A DNA stretch of 64,000 nucleotides from Sinomonas terrae (GTDB lineage: Bacteria; Actinomycetota; Actinomycetes; Actinomycetales; Micrococcaceae). Shown here one piece after another: positions 52,170-61,037 of this stretch. Location of the stretch: NCBI RefSeq assembly GCF_022539255.1, contig NZ_JAKZBV010000001.1, positions 1,364,001 to 1,428,000 of the forward strand, written 5' to 3'. Made by a program: the position numbers and the translations under genes. The notes below the pieces were generated by a model that saw only the letters and a list, made by a program, of their open reading frames with translations, did no database searches and was not told where the DNA came from. Every line of letters begins with the position of its first letter. Position 1 is the stretch's first letter.

Positions 52170-54172
52170 CGGCGGTCGACGTTAAAGAGATTGTGAGCGA
52201 GGAGTCCCAGCAGGAGTGGCAGACCCTCCAGCGGGTCATTCTGCCGCCCCAGGCGCAGATGGACACCGTCCCGCTGTATGTGGACATGGGTACGGCCACC
52301 GGGGTCCAGCTCCCGACGACGGGTGATGCGAGCGATCGCGAGCGCAGGCCGCGCACCATCAGCAGTCCGGCGCGCGAGGCACATTCCGAGGACTTCGTGT
52401 CGCGCTTCTCGATGATGGTCCGGCCCGGCGACCGGGTCTCCTTCGGCACGTATTTCAATGCCTTTCCGGCCAGCTATTGGCGACGCTGGACCAATGTCGA
52501 TTCGGTGCGGCTGAGCGTCACAACGGCCGGTGCGGGCGCGATCGTGGTCTACAAGTCCAATTCCCGCGGTTCGCTCCAGCGCGTCGACTCCCAGCGTGTC
52601 GAGGGGGAGACGACGACGACGTTCGACCTCTCGCTCAAGCCCTTCGGCGACGGCGGGTGGTACTGGTTCGATCTCGTCGCTGGTTCCGAGCCCGTCGAGA
52701 TCAACCGGGCCGAGTGGCAGGCCGCCGGCCCAGCGCCGGAGCGCGGTACAGTCACGCTCCAGATCACGACGCTCAACAAGACCGACTTCTGCCTGAACAA
52801 CCTTCGGCTCCTCGCGCAGGACCGGGAGGCACTCGATGCGCTCCAGGAAATCCTCATCGTGGATCAGGGCACCCAGAAGGTCGCCCAGGCGGAGGGATTC
52901 GACGAGGTCAAGGCTGAGCTTGGAGGCAAGCTTCGGATCATCGAGCAGAGCAACCTCGGCGGTTCGGGAGGCTTCTCCCGCGGCATGTACGAGGCTGTGG
53001 CCAATGGCAGTGACTACGCGCTGCTCATGGACGACGACATCGTCGTCGAGACGGAGAGCATCCTCCGCCTCGTGACCTTCGGCGACCGCTGCAAGACTCC
53101 CACGCTCGTGGGCGGCCACATGTTCGACCTTTTCAACCGCACTGTGCTCCACACATTCGGTGAGATCGTCAACCCATACCGCATCCAGCCCGCCCTCCCG
53201 AGCGACGAAATGGAGCTCGGCCACGATTTCCTCGTCTCCAACCTCCGCCAGACGCCGTGGCTGCACCGTCGCTGCGACGTCGACTACAACGGCTGGTGGA
53301 TGTGCCTCATCCCGACCTCCGTCATTCGTGAGATCGGGCTCTCCCTCCCCATCTTCATCAAGTGGGACGACGCCGAGTACGGGCTCCGGGCAAAAGAACG
53401 TGGCTTCCCCACGGTGTCTATGCCGGGCGCCGCAGTGTGGCACGTTTCGTGGATCGACAAGGACGATCTGGTTGGGTGGCAGGCTTACTTCCACACACGG
53501 AACCGCGCCCTCACTGCCTTGTTGCACAGCCCGTACGAGCTCGGCGGCCGAGTGATCCGGGAGCTCCAGCAGGACGACGTCAAGCACCTGGTCTCGATGC
53601 AGTACGCCACGGTGCAAGGCCGGGAGTGGGCAATTCGTGATCTGCTCAAGGGGCCGGGGTCGCTGCGGGGGCTTCTCGAGTCGAAGCTTCCTGAGATCCG
53701 AAAGATGCTCTCGGAGCATACGGATTCGGTGTTCAAGCCTGACCCCGACGAGTTCCCCGCGCCGCGTATGGCCAAGCCGCCGAGGCATGGCCAGGGCTTC
53801 AGCCGGCCCGGCAAAGTCGTGCTCATACCGTGGGCGCTCAAGACCGTTGCGCGGCAGCTCGTCAAGCCCGTTGTCGATACGAGCAGGGAGCGCCCGCAGG
53901 CGAACGTTCCCCACATGGACAACAAGTGGTGGCGCATGTCGCAGTACGATTCGGCCGTGGTCTCGAACGCCGAGGGGACTGGTGCGTCTTGGTACAAGCG
54001 CGATCCGCGTGCAATGCGTCGCATGCTTGCTGAGAGCGCCAAGCTGCACGGAGAGCTTCTGGCTCGCTGGCGCTCTCTGGCCGCCGAGTACAAGGGTGCC
54101 CTGCACGATCTAACTTCAATGGAATCGTGGAAGAAGACGTTCGACGAACACACGCTGAGCGACTCCCGGTGA
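52166..54172 (+). CDS. glfT2: Bifunctional galactofuranosyltransferase, GlfT2-like
   Basis: Polymerises galactofuranose on a lipid-linked acceptor at the inner membrane face. An N-terminal beta-barrel-like region (about 1-190) precedes a GT-A domain with the metal motif LLMDDDIVVE (about residue 288-292) and the acceptor-site motifs NGWWMCLIP, KWDDAEYGLRAKERG and AAVWHVSW. A C-terminal helical domain with DNKWWRMSQYDSAVV completes the mycobacterial GlfT2 plan. The 668 residues match. It overlaps both neighbours by 4 nt. The linkage pattern made here is not known. Confidence 0.93.
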   Translation: MTAVDVKEIVSEESQQEWQTLQRVILPPQAQMDTVPLYVDMGTATGVQLPTTGDASDRERRPRTISSPAREAHSEDFVSRFSMMVRPGDRVSFGTYFNAFPASYWRRWTNVDSVRLSVTTAGAGAIVVYKSNSRGSLQRVDSQRVEGETTTTFDLSLKPFGDGGWYWFDLVAGSEPVEINRAEWQAAGPAPERGTVTLQITTLNKTDFCLNNLRLLAQDREALDALQEILIVDQGTQKVAQAEGFDEVKAELGGKLRIIEQSNLGGSGGFSRGMYEAVANGSDYALLMDDDIVVETESILRLVTFGDRCKTPTLVGGHMFDLFNRTVLHTFGEIVNPYRIQPALPSDEMELGHDFLVSNLRQTPWLHRRCDVDYNGWWMCLIPTSVIREIGLSLPIFIKWDDAEYGLRAKERGFPTVSMPGAAVWHVSWIDKDDLVGWQAYFHTRNRALTALLHSPYELGGRVIRELQQDDVKHLVSMQYATVQGREWAIRDLLKGPGSLRGLLESKLPEIRKMLSEHTDSVFKPDPDEFPAPRMAKPPRHGQGFSRPGKVVLIPWALKTVARQLVKPVVDTSRERPQANVPHMDNKWWRMSQYDSAVVSNAEGTGASWYKRDPRAMRRMLAESAKLHGELLARWRSLAAEYKGALHDLTSMESWKKTFDEHTLSDSR

Positions 54173-55026
54173 GCGCTGCTCAGCCGTTGGTCAGGCCCGG
54201 AGTTGGAGCGGGCCTGGCCGACACGTTCCGTGCGCGATTCCTGCTCAAGCTTCTTGTGCGCAAGGAGTTGAAGGTGCGGTACCGCGGGTCAGTTCTGGGC
54301 CTGCTGTGGTCGTACGTGAAGCCCGGCGTCCAGTTCATCGTGTTCTATCTGGCCATGGGTGTATTTCTCGGCCTCAACAAGGGCACCGAGAACTATGCGG
54401 TCTACCTCTTCTCCGGAATTGTCCTCATCAACTTCTTCACGGAGGCCCTCGGGAATGCTGCCCGTTCGATCGTCGGCAACGGGAATCTGATCAAGAAGAT
54501 CTATCTGCCTCGTGAGTTGTTTCCGGTGGCTTCGGTGTGGGTCTCGGGAGTGCACTTCTTCCCCCAGCTCGTCGTCCTCGTCGTTGCATGCGTGTTCTCG
54601 GGATGGCACCCGTCCGTGCTCCAGTTGGCGGCCGCCGTCGCCGGATTCATCCTTGTTGCGCTGCTGGCGACGGGTCTCGGCCTCTTCTTCGGCGCTGTCA
54701 ACGTGTACTTCCGCGACTTCGAGAACATCGTGGACCTCCTCCTGATGGTCGTGACGTGGGCTTCGCCCGTGCTCTACGTCTGGACGCAGGTTCGCAATAC
54801 GTTAGGGGCGGGATTCTTCGCCGTGTATCAGGCGAACCCGATAACCATCGCGGTCGAGATCTTCCACTACGCGTTCTGGTACCCGACAACAGGCGGAACC
54901 GCCCAGCTTCCCCCGCACCTCGTGACCATTTGGCTCCCAGTGGGCCTCGCGGTATCTATCGTCGTAGTGCTGATCGGACAGTTCACGTTCAGGCGGCTCG
55001 AGGGCCGTTTCGCGCAGGAGCTCTGA
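54169..55026 (+). CDS. wzm: Wzm-type polysaccharide ABC exporter permease
   Basis: Membrane subunit of an ABC-2 exporter. It begins at the GTG at 54169 overlapping the glfT2 stop. The N-terminal LKLLVRKELKVRYRGSVLGLLW and VKPGVQFIVFYLAMG are the Wzm signature, followed by six helices and the conserved NLIKKIYLPRELFPV loop. The 285 residues are usual. Together with Wzt it should flip the lipid-linked galactan made by GlfT2, as proposed for Rv3783-Rv3781 in M. tuberculosis. Confidence 0.94.
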   Translation: MSAAQPLVRPGVGAGLADTFRARFLLKLLVRKELKVRYRGSVLGLLWSYVKPGVQFIVFYLAMGVFLGLNKGTENYAVYLFSGIVLINFFTEALGNAARSIVGNGNLIKKIYLPRELFPVASVWVSGVHFFPQLVVLVVACVFSGWHPSVLQLAAAVAGFILVALLATGLGLFFGAVNVYFRDFENIVDLLLMVVTWASPVLYVWTQVRNTLGAGFFAVYQANPITIAVEIFHYAFWYPTTGGTAQLPPHLVTIWLPVGLAVSIVVVLIGQFTFRRLEGRFAQEL

Positions 55027-55028
55027 GC

Positions 55029-55757
55029 GTGGCGACCGCAATAGAAGTCAGCAAGATCAGCAAGCAGTTCGTGCTCCGCCACACGCGGTCGCTCAAAGAG
55101 GCCCTCGTTTGGCTGCTCAAGGGACGGCGTGGAGATCTGAGCCAGAAGTTCTTCGCACTGCACGACGTATCTCTGACAGTGGAGCAGGGAGAGAGCGTCG
55201 CGCTCCTGGGCTTCAACGGGTCAGGGAAGTCCACCCTCCTTAAGCACATCTCCGGCGTGATGACTCCCGACTCCGGAACCGTGCGGACGCGGGGCCGCGT
55301 GGCAGGCCTCATCGAGGTTGGCGCAGGCTTTCACCACGATCTCACCGGGCGGGACAACGTGTACCTGAACGGCGCAATCCTCGGCATGAGCGAGGAGCAG
55401 ATCAACGAGCGCTTCGACTCGATTGTCGACTTCTCGGAGATCGGGGAGTTCATCGACACCGAGGTGAAGTTCTATTCGTCGGGCATGTATCTGCGTCTGG
55501 CATTCTCAGTGGCCGTTCACACCGATCCCGAGGTCTTCCTCGTTGATGAGATTCTGGCGGTCGGGGACGAGCCGTTCCAGCGGAAGTGCATCGCCAAGAT
55601 CAAGGAGCTTTCAGCCGAGGGTAAGACGCTTGTGGTTGTGAGCCATGATCTGAACCTGATCCCGGAGATCTGCCAGCGGGGCGTTCTTCTGGAGAAGGGA
55701 AATGTCGTGCTTGACGGCCCGGTCGAGGAAGTGGTCGGCGAGCTGCGACGACGCTGA
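55029..55757 (+). CDS. wzt: Wzt-type polysaccharide ABC exporter ATPase
   Basis: ATPase of the exporter. The GTG at 55029 lies 2 nt after the wzm stop with AGGAG upstream; the frame before it is run-through. Walker A LLGFNGSGKSTLLK (about residue 60), a signature loop FYSSGMYLRLAFSVA with the SSGM form typical of Wzt, and Walker B EVFLVDEIL are present. At 242 residues it lacks the C-terminal carbohydrate-binding domain, so the exporter should not require a capping residue on the polymer. Confidence 0.95.
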   Translation: MATAIEVSKISKQFVLRHTRSLKEALVWLLKGRRGDLSQKFFALHDVSLTVEQGESVALLGFNGSGKSTLLKHISGVMTPDSGTVRTRGRVAGLIEVGAGFHHDLTGRDNVYLNGAILGMSEEQINERFDSIVDFSEIGEFIDTEVKFYSSGMYLRLAFSVAVHTDPEVFLVDEILAVGDEPFQRKCIAKIKELSAEGKTLVVVSHDLNLIPEICQRGVLLEKGNVVLDGPVEEVVGELRRR

Positions 55758-55800
55758 ATGCATCCTTCTGACCGAGGCAATAGATACAAGGGAGAATACT

Positions 55801-57888
55801 GTGTGGCTCGAGGCGCTAGTGCCAGCAGTGGCAGCAATGCTGCTTTCTGTTGGACCCGGTCTCGTCGTAGCCCTTTTCGGAGGGTTCCGTAGCTATGCGG
55901 CTGTGGGAGTGTCCCCGCTCCTGAGCGCGGTTCTGATCGCTGCTTCTGCTGTTGTCGCCCCATGGGTGCGTCTGCGGTGGGGCGTTGTTCCACTTCTTGT
56001 AGCTACAGTCTGTGCGGCATTGGTTGTGTGGGGCATCCGCATGGCTTGTCGAAAGTTTGATCGACCTCGCGCCCCTTGGCAAGGTGGAGGAGCGCGGCGA
56101 CGGGCTGATCGCCTGCGGCCCGCGGTGGGCGCTGTTCGGTTGGAACATGCAGAGCGGCGTCGCATCGTGCGCCGACCGCCCGTGACGCCTACCGTGTTTC
56201 GTCTGCCTACGAGTTGGGCGACGCTCGCTGGGCTGATGGTGAGCGCAGCCATCCTCTGCTGGAGACTGACATCTATTTTCCGGTCTCCCGAGTACGTCTC
56301 CCAGACCGCAGACAACGTGTTCCATCTCAATGCGGTTCGCTTCATCATCGAGACCGGGAACGGCTCGTCGCTCGCACTCGGGGCGGCAGGCGGGTCGTCG
56401 CCTTCGCTGTACCCCGGCGGTTGGCATGATTTCGTCGCTTTGGTGGTTCAAACCACGGGAACGTCCATTCCCGTGGCGGTGTCTGCCGCCAATCTGGTCA
56501 TCGGGGTAGTCCTGTGGCCGCTCTCGGTTGTCTTTGCAGCCCGCGTCCTTTTTGGGCATGCGAGGATTGTGGACCTTTCGGCTGCCGTGCTTGCCTGCTG
56601 CTTCAGCGCGTTCCCTTATCTGCTCGTAGACTGGGGCGTCCTCTATCCCAACTACTACGGGATGGCCGTGCTCCCTGCGCTTGTCGGGTTAGGGGCACTC
56701 GTCGCTAGACTTCCGCAATTCCGCCTTGAACTCTCTGGGTCAATTGCTAGCGCGTTCGCCGTCAGTTGTCTGGGCCTCATGATCGTTCATCCGAATACGG
56801 TGCTTACGGCTGGAGTCGTAATTGTGCCCCTGTGGGTCGCTCGACTCGCTGGGCGGATCTCGGCGCGGAGTCCATTGTCTCGCCTCTCCCCGCGCCGGCG
56901 ACTGGTTTCCGTTGTAGCCCTTGTAGCAGTGCTCATCCTCTCGGTGGTGGTCTGGATTGAACTTCGGCCTTTCCCGTTAAACAGATTCGACATCACTTGG
57001 CCGCCCTACGAGACGCCGGCACAGGCCTTAGGCGAGTTCTTCCTGACTACTCACAGCGGCTGGCCTGCTGGTTACGCGACTTCTGTCTTCTTCATTGTTG
57101 GGCTTTTCCTAGCTGCAAAGAGGAGAGGCTGGCGCTGGCTCGTCGTCTCCTCGACGATCTGGGCTGTCCTTCTGGTCTCAGTGGCGGGATATCCGAGTTC
57201 ATATCTTCGCGGATTCTTAGACGGGGGTTGGTACACCGACTTCAAACGCATCGCTGCTGGGGCCGCCGTGATGGCCTTGTTCGTCGGCGTTGCTGCTTTC
57301 AAGACCCTCCACTCCTTCGTCAAAATCCAGTTGCGGCGGAGAGGAAGTTTGAAACCAAGAGCTCTCACGTCGCTTGTGTCGATCCTCGGGATCCTTGTCC
57401 TCCTAGTTGTCGCTTGTGTTGCACAGACGACGAACATTCCCCAGGCGGCGGCTCACGCCGAGACGAACTACAGCCTTGGCCCCGGTTCCCCAATCATGTC
57501 TGCGGACGAACTGGCCCTCTACAAGACGATCAACAGCATTGTTCCGTCCGGCGCGATGATCGCTGGCAATCCTTGGGACGGGAGTGCATGGGCGTATTTC
57601 GTGTCCGGGCGCCAGGTTCTCTTCCCGCATGTTCTGACCCCGTGGACCCCCGACCGCTCGGTTGTGGCCAAGATGCTCAACCAGGCTTCTGATAACCCGC
57701 TCGTGTGTAGCGCAGTGCGACGGCTCAACCTGCGATATGCCCTGACGTCCGACGAGCTCATCTACCTTCCGGGAAACCCCGGAACGTTGCAATTCCCTGG
57801 CATGGCTGGGCTCGAGTTGGCAAAGGGATTCCAGCTCGTGGCCTCAGTCGGCGAGAACCGCCTTTATAAGATCACCGCGTGCTGGTGA
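55801..57888 (+). CDS. Large polytopic membrane protein, GT-C glycosyltransferase-like (DUF6541 type), copy 1
   Basis: 695 residues from the GTG at 55801 (AAGGGAG upstream). Four N-terminal helices, a basic loop, then about ten more helices. The first extracellular loop has TADNVFHLNAVRFIIETG and YPGGWHDFVAL, and a late soluble C-terminal domain of about 150 residues begins near SADELALYKTINSIVP. A conserved acidic residue in the first loop and multiple helices suit lipid-phosphate-sugar-dependent GT-C enzymes. It shares many motifs with the next gene. Base composition is lower in GC than its neighbours. Function is not established. Confidence 0.75.
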   Translation: MWLEALVPAVAAMLLSVGPGLVVALFGGFRSYAAVGVSPLLSAVLIAASAVVAPWVRLRWGVVPLLVATVCAALVVWGIRMACRKFDRPRAPWQGGGARRRADRLRPAVGAVRLEHAERRRIVRRPPVTPTVFRLPTSWATLAGLMVSAAILCWRLTSIFRSPEYVSQTADNVFHLNAVRFIIETGNGSSLALGAAGGSSPSLYPGGWHDFVALVVQTTGTSIPVAVSAANLVIGVVLWPLSVVFAARVLFGHARIVDLSAAVLACCFSAFPYLLVDWGVLYPNYYGMAVLPALVGLGALVARLPQFRLELSGSIASAFAVSCLGLMIVHPNTVLTAGVVIVPLWVARLAGRISARSPLSRLSPRRRLVSVVALVAVLILSVVVWIELRPFPLNRFDITWPPYETPAQALGEFFLTTHSGWPAGYATSVFFIVGLFLAAKRRGWRWLVVSSTIWAVLLVSVAGYPSSYLRGFLDGGWYTDFKRIAAGAAVMALFVGVAAFKTLHSFVKIQLRRRGSLKPRALTSLVSILGILVLLVVACVAQTTNIPQAAAHAETNYSLGPGSPIMSADELALYKTINSIVPSGAMIAGNPWDGSAWAYFVSGRQVLFPHVLTPWTPDRSVVAKMLNQASDNPLVCSAVRRLNLRYALTSDELIYLPGNPGTLQFPGMAGLELAKGFQLVASVGENRLYKITACW

Positions 57889-57931
57889 GCGCGACGATGG
57901 CGACAGCATTCGTAGAAGGGACAGGAACCGA

Positions 57932-59941
57932 GTGGACTGGCTGAGTATTGGTCCTGTTGTCGCGGTGGCGGTGCTGCTTCTCGTCCTTCCCGGCGCAGCC
58001 CTTGCCCTCGCTTTCGGTCTTCGGGGGTTCGCGGTTCCTTCGTTAGCACCCGCACTCTCGTTGTCTGTGATCGCGGTCGCGTCAACCGTTGCGCCTATTG
58101 TGCACGTCAAGTGGTCGCTCGCGCCGGTCCTCTGGATGACGGTCGTCCTCGGGGCGATGCTGGTATTCCTCCGGCGGCTGCTCCGACGATTCGACCGGAA
58201 AACGACAAGTCCACTGGAGCGAATGCGCTCTCGCAAGCAGGGCTGGGGCACGGTTGTCGTGTTTGTGCTCGCAGTGGCGATTCCCGCGTTGCTATTGGCA
58301 AAGAACCTCATCATTGCCTTTGACACACCGGGCAGTTTCTCCCAGACCTTTGACAATGTCTTCCATCTCAACGCCCTCCAGTACGTTCGCGAGACCGGTT
58401 CTGCATCGTCGCTCACGATTGGACATATGGTCGATAGCGCGTACTACCCCGCAGGCTGGCACGCGCTCGTCTCGCTGGTTGGTTCGGTGACATCAACAGC
58501 CATCCCTGAATCTGTCAATGCGGCGAATCTTGTAATCGGCGCCTTGGTTTGGCCGCTGTCAATGGTGTACCTCGTGTGGCGCCTGGTTGGAGCGCGGCCG
58601 GTCGTCCTGTTGTCCGGCGGAATCCTCTCAGCCTGCTTCGCCGCGTTCCCGCTCCTCATGCTGGACTACGGAGTTCTTTACCCGAACTTTCTTGCGCTGG
58701 CAGTTCTGCCAGCCTGTGTGGGAGAGCTCTTCCATGCGCTGGGGTTCAGCCGACAGGCCCGGGCCAACGTCGGGGTCGAGTGGATTCTGCTCGGAGCTGT
58801 CTCTGTCGGAATGACAGTGGCCCACCCAAGCGCACTCATGGCTCTCGTGGCGACGAGCGCCTTTCCAGTCCTGGTACTGTATCTGCGGCAGGTGAGGCCC
58901 CTTGTGCGCGAGCGGCTCTGGCTCAAGGCGCCTGTCGTGGTGCCTTCGATCGCGCTCCTGGGGGGCGTGGCCGGCGCAGCGGTGGCTTGGAAGCTCGTTC
59001 GACCTGATCCCGCGGCCGCCTTCTGGCCTCCGACTCAAACTGTTGCTCAAGCGATAGGAGAGGCGATTTCTGGCTCACCAATGCGTTCACAGCCGGTATG
59101 GATCATAGTCGGCCTGATTCTAATGGGCCTCTACCGTTGTGTTCGTCAGCCGGGCCACCGCAGTCCCTTGTGGATCTTCCTTGTCCTTGCTGGCTTCTAC
59201 GTGGTCGTCTCGGGTTTCGATCAAGGGCGGGTTCGGAACTTTCTCGTCGGTGTCTGGTACAACGACAGCTACCGCTTGGCGGCGTTGCTGCCATTGGCGT
59301 CGATTCCGGTAGCCGTCGAAGGAGTCCTCCAAATTGGAGAGTGGTTCAGACGCGGTTTGCACGCCCTTTCTAAGGTGCTGCTCAGCCGTGTGGGATCGAG
59401 CGATGACCGGATCCGAGGGCTTAAGAGGGGCGTTCGTATGGGCGGCTTGGGAGTAGTGGTCCTCGGTCTCGTCGCGACCTCTCAGAACGGTCAGGTCCAC
59501 ACGGAGGAACTTGCCGCCAGAAGCCTCTACGAGGTCCGTCCCAATTCGCCACTGATCACGACAGACGAGCTCGCGCTCCTGAAGCGTCTCGACAAGGAGG
59601 TGCCTCAAGGAACTGTTCTCGCGGGAAGCCCTTGGACGGGAACGGCGCTGGCCTACGCACTGGCCGACCGCAAGACTCTGCAGCTCCATATCCTTGCGGG
59701 AGCGAGCCCGGATGTCGATGCGATCGACACTGGTCTTCGGAACGCCCCGGCCGACGGCTCCGCTTGCAAGGCCATCAAGGATCTCCACGTCCAGTACGTC
59801 CTGGACTTCGGCACACAGGAAGTGCACTACGAGCACCATCCTTACCCGGGTATCGAGGACCTGCAGGGCTCTCACGCAGTCCAACTCATCGACCAGCAGG
59901 GCAACGCTCGGCTTTACAAGGTCGTGGCCTGCCAAGGGTGA
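57932..59941 (+). CDS. Large polytopic membrane protein, GT-C glycosyltransferase-like (DUF6541 type), copy 2
   Basis: 669 residues, a tandem paralogue of the preceding gene: TFDNVFHLNALQYVRETG, YPAGWHALVSLVG, AANLVIGALVWPLS, GVLYPNFLALAVLPA and the C-terminal TTDELALLKRLDKEVPQGT align motif by motif. The N-terminal LLLVLPGAALALAFGLRGFAV also matches. The GTG at 57932 follows AGGAA. Being coupled to wzm-wzt on one side and a pseudaminic-acid operon on the other, the pair probably adds sugars to the exported polymer outside the membrane; this is inference. Confidence 0.75.
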   Translation: MDWLSIGPVVAVAVLLLVLPGAALALAFGLRGFAVPSLAPALSLSVIAVASTVAPIVHVKWSLAPVLWMTVVLGAMLVFLRRLLRRFDRKTTSPLERMRSRKQGWGTVVVFVLAVAIPALLLAKNLIIAFDTPGSFSQTFDNVFHLNALQYVRETGSASSLTIGHMVDSAYYPAGWHALVSLVGSVTSTAIPESVNAANLVIGALVWPLSMVYLVWRLVGARPVVLLSGGILSACFAAFPLLMLDYGVLYPNFLALAVLPACVGELFHALGFSRQARANVGVEWILLGAVSVGMTVAHPSALMALVATSAFPVLVLYLRQVRPLVRERLWLKAPVVVPSIALLGGVAGAAVAWKLVRPDPAAAFWPPTQTVAQAIGEAISGSPMRSQPVWIIVGLILMGLYRCVRQPGHRSPLWIFLVLAGFYVVVSGFDQGRVRNFLVGVWYNDSYRLAALLPLASIPVAVEGVLQIGEWFRRGLHALSKVLLSRVGSSDDRIRGLKRGVRMGGLGVVVLGLVATSQNGQVHTEELAARSLYEVRPNSPLITTDELALLKRLDKEVPQGTVLAGSPWTGTALAYALADRKTLQLHILAGASPDVDAIDTGLRNAPADGSACKAIKDLHVQYVLDFGTQEVHYEHHPYPGIEDLQGSHAVQLIDQQGNARLYKVVACQG

Positions 59942-60045
59942 ATGGGCAGAGGCTGCGACAACCCGGCTGGTAGGCTGGACAAGGTCGTTCCGGCACGTGG
60001 ACACGTTGTGACCGGATAACTGTTCAGGTTCAAGGTGGTTGTCTT

Positions 60046-61032
60046 ATGTCCCTTCTCGAGGGTTCGTCCGTTCTGATTACGGGTGGCACAGGGTCTCTCG
60101 GGAAGGCGCTCATCAGAGAGCTTCTGGGGAAGCACAACGTTCGTCGTCTGGTTGTGTTCAGTCGGGACGAGCTGAAGCAGCTCGAGGTCCGGAACATGTT
60201 CGACAATGATCCGCGGCTTCGCTGGTTCATCGGCGACATCCGTGACCGTGACCGGCTGCACCGGGCCTTCCACGGGGTGGACTATGTGGTCCACGCGGCT
60301 GCTCTGAAGCAGGTGGACACGGCGGAGTACAACCCGTTCGAGTATGTTCGGACGAATGTGGGCGGCTCTCAGAACGTGATCGATGCGGCGATCGATGCCG
60401 GGGTGAAGAAGGTCGTGGCACTGTCGACGGACAAGGCCTCGAGCCCGGTGAACCTGTACGGTGCTACGAAGCTGTGCGCGGATCGGCTGTTCATCTCGGG
60501 CAACCATTATGCGGCTGCCTATGACACGCGTTTCTGTGTGGTGCGGTACGGCAATGTGATGGGTTCGCGGGGCTCGATCGTGCCGATCTGGCGTCGTTTG
60601 GCGGCGGAGGGGAAGTCCCTTCCGGTCACGGACAAGCGGATGACCCGGTTCTGGATCACTTTGGAGCAGGCGGTGGAGTTCGTCCTGGATTCCTTCGAGA
60701 TGATGCAGGGCGGGGAGCTGTATGTGCCGAAGATCCCCTCGATCCGCCTGATGGACCTGGCTGCGGCGGTGGACCGCAACGCGGCGACGCACGAGATTGG
60801 GATCCGGCCGGGGGAGAAGCTCCACGAGGAGATGATCGCGGCGGACGATTCGCGGCGCACGGTCTCGGTCGAGGGCCGCTACATCGTGATGCCCCATCTG
60901 GTGGGCTGGCGTTACGAGGTCCCGGAGGGGGCGGTGCCGGTCAAGGACGGGTGGAGCTACCAGTCGGACGGGAACGAGGTGTTCCTCAGTGTGGAGGAGC
61001 TCGAGGCCATGATCGTCGCAGAGGGGTTCTGA
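60046..61032 (+). CDS. pseB: UDP-N-acetylglucosamine 4,6-dehydratase (inverting), PseB
   Basis: First step of pseudaminic acid synthesis. SVLITGGTGSLGKALIREL is the NAD Rossmann loop, and the active-site segment STDKASSPVNLYGATKL with a Lys in the YxxxK position is typical of inverting dehydratases. PVTDKRMTRFWITL and IRPGEKLHEEMIAADDSR complete the family pattern. At 328 residues it is standard. The ATG at 60046 opens a new operon after a 104-bp gap that contains TAGGCT, a possible -10 box. Confidence 0.92.
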   Translation: MSLLEGSSVLITGGTGSLGKALIRELLGKHNVRRLVVFSRDELKQLEVRNMFDNDPRLRWFIGDIRDRDRLHRAFHGVDYVVHAAALKQVDTAEYNPFEYVRTNVGGSQNVIDAAIDAGVKKVVALSTDKASSPVNLYGATKLCADRLFISGNHYAAAYDTRFCVVRYGNVMGSRGSIVPIWRRLAAEGKSLPVTDKRMTRFWITLEQAVEFVLDSFEMMQGGELYVPKIPSIRLMDLAAAVDRNAATHEIGIRPGEKLHEEMIAADDSRRTVSVEGRYIVMPHLVGWRYEVPEGAVPVKDGWSYQSDGNEVFLSVEELEAMIVAEGF

Positions 61033-61037
61033 GCCGG

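Noticed and set aside
52052..54106. 684-codon minus-strand frame opposite glfT2
   Set aside because: GlfT2 motifs on the plus strand are unambiguous and the upstream and downstream genes are coupled to it; the antisense product shows no domain.
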